A stretch of DNA of 41,569 bases from contig CAMOFI010000003.1 in NCBI GenBank assembly GCA_946613135.1, positions 1-41,569 on the forward strand, read 5' to 3'. Below the pieces are notes generated by a model that did not search any database, was not told the DNA's origin, and saw nothing but the letters and a program-made list of their open reading frames with translations. Of the stretch, positions 41,370 to 41,569 are shown one piece after another. The stretch is from an uncultured Bacteroidales bacterium. GTDB lineage: Bacteria; Bacteroidota; Bacteroidia; Bacteroidales; P3. Both the position numbers and the translations under genes were made by a program. Positions within the stretch are counted from its first letter, which is position 1. Each line of letters begins with the position of its first letter.

Positions 41370-41569
41370 TTATTCGAATACGATTGTCTTAACCTCATCG
41401 TCAGATGGGGTTTTTTCATTGTCCGGGCATTGCGTGCTGTCCTCCGGAAAGTAGATGTCGCCCATAAGCGGATCGGGCGCAGGGTCGCCTTCCGTAGTGC
41501 AGGCACTGGCTGCAAGGCTCAGGGTCACACCGGCCACAATGGCGGCCTTGCTCAGTTTGCCGCGTCGGC
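41370..41569 (-). CDS. Small probable lipoprotein (5' end outside the window)
   Basis: The minus strand reads open from the window edge to a TAA at 41370-41372, giving 65 residues plus a partial codon. It begins RRGKLSKAAIVAGVTLSLAASAC, a signal-peptide h-region and a probable lipobox (ASAC). A short, acidic proline-rich tail follows (TTEGDPAPDPLMGDIYFPED to VKTIVFE). The paired arginines before the hydrophobic part are worth noting, but the N-terminus is missing. I do not recognise a family. It ends tail to tail with the GNAT-like gene, 5 bases apart. Confidence 0.65.
   Translation of the reverse strand, partial: RRGKLSKAAIVAGVTLSLAASACTTEGDPAPDPLMGDIYFPEDSTQCPDNEKTPSDDEVKTIVFE

Overview
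The window looks like chromosomal DNA from an uncultured member of the Bacteroidales (Bacteroidota). The evidence is: promoters of the Bacteroidota type (TTTG, about 19 bases, then TAnnTTTG); few Shine-Dalgarno sites; two kinds of type IX secretion (T9SS) C-terminal sorting domain; a DUF4290-murA pair; a Bacteroides-type serine palmitoyltransferase; and a TonB-receptor/PnuT/thiamine-pyrophosphokinase operon under a TPP riboswitch. I cannot name a genus. No phage, insertion sequence or CRISPR array was seen; most genes are core metabolism.

Layout. 1-2.0 kb: 3' part of a DUF3791 gene, a short inverted repeat, a terminator and kbl (glycine C-acetyltransferase). 2.0-10.1 kb: one 2693-residue secreted protein of alternating jelly-roll-like and fibronectin III modules with a type A T9SS tail. 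10.4-13.8 kb: a small exported protein, a C69 dipeptidase, tRNA-Ala(GGC) and a PrsW-type membrane protease. 13.9-18.9 kb (plus strand): a LutA-like Fe-S protein, a TIGR01212 radical SAM protein, a BtuCD-type importer pair and purD. 18.9-22.6 kb (minus): the thiamine salvage operon, whose last gene ends tail to tail with purD. 22.6-31.3 kb (minus): a lipoprotein, an arginase-family protein with altered metal ligands, nadK, an ABC exporter fused in frame to a T9SS type B cargo protein, purB and a CpsB/YwqE-like PHP phosphatase. 31.4-35.9 kb (minus): murA with Asp in place of the catalytic Cys, DUF4290, an RluA-family pseudouridine synthase, a parS-like site, a ProXp-type deacylase and nadA. 35.9-36.5 kb: a very A+T-rich non-coding region with DnaA-box-like repeats, where gene direction switches. 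36.5-41.4 kb (plus): rpiB, a LutB-like Fe-S protein, deoC, serine palmitoyltransferase and a GNAT-like protein. The window ends in a partial lipoprotein gene.

How genes work together. The clearest unit is the thiamine system: outer-membrane receptor, inner-membrane PnuT and cytoplasmic pyrophosphokinase behind one TPP riboswitch whose 3' end carries the Shine-Dalgarno sequence. rpiB, the lutB-like gene and deoC form a second tight unit around pentose and deoxyribose phosphates. Serine palmitoyltransferase and the GNAT-like protein suggest sphingolipid synthesis.

The most unusual objects are the ABC exporter/T9SS cargo fusion (25564-29007) and the parS-like site plus A+T-rich DnaA-box-like region (34.4-36.4 kb), which may mark the replication-origin neighbourhood, although strand composition gives conflicting evidence.
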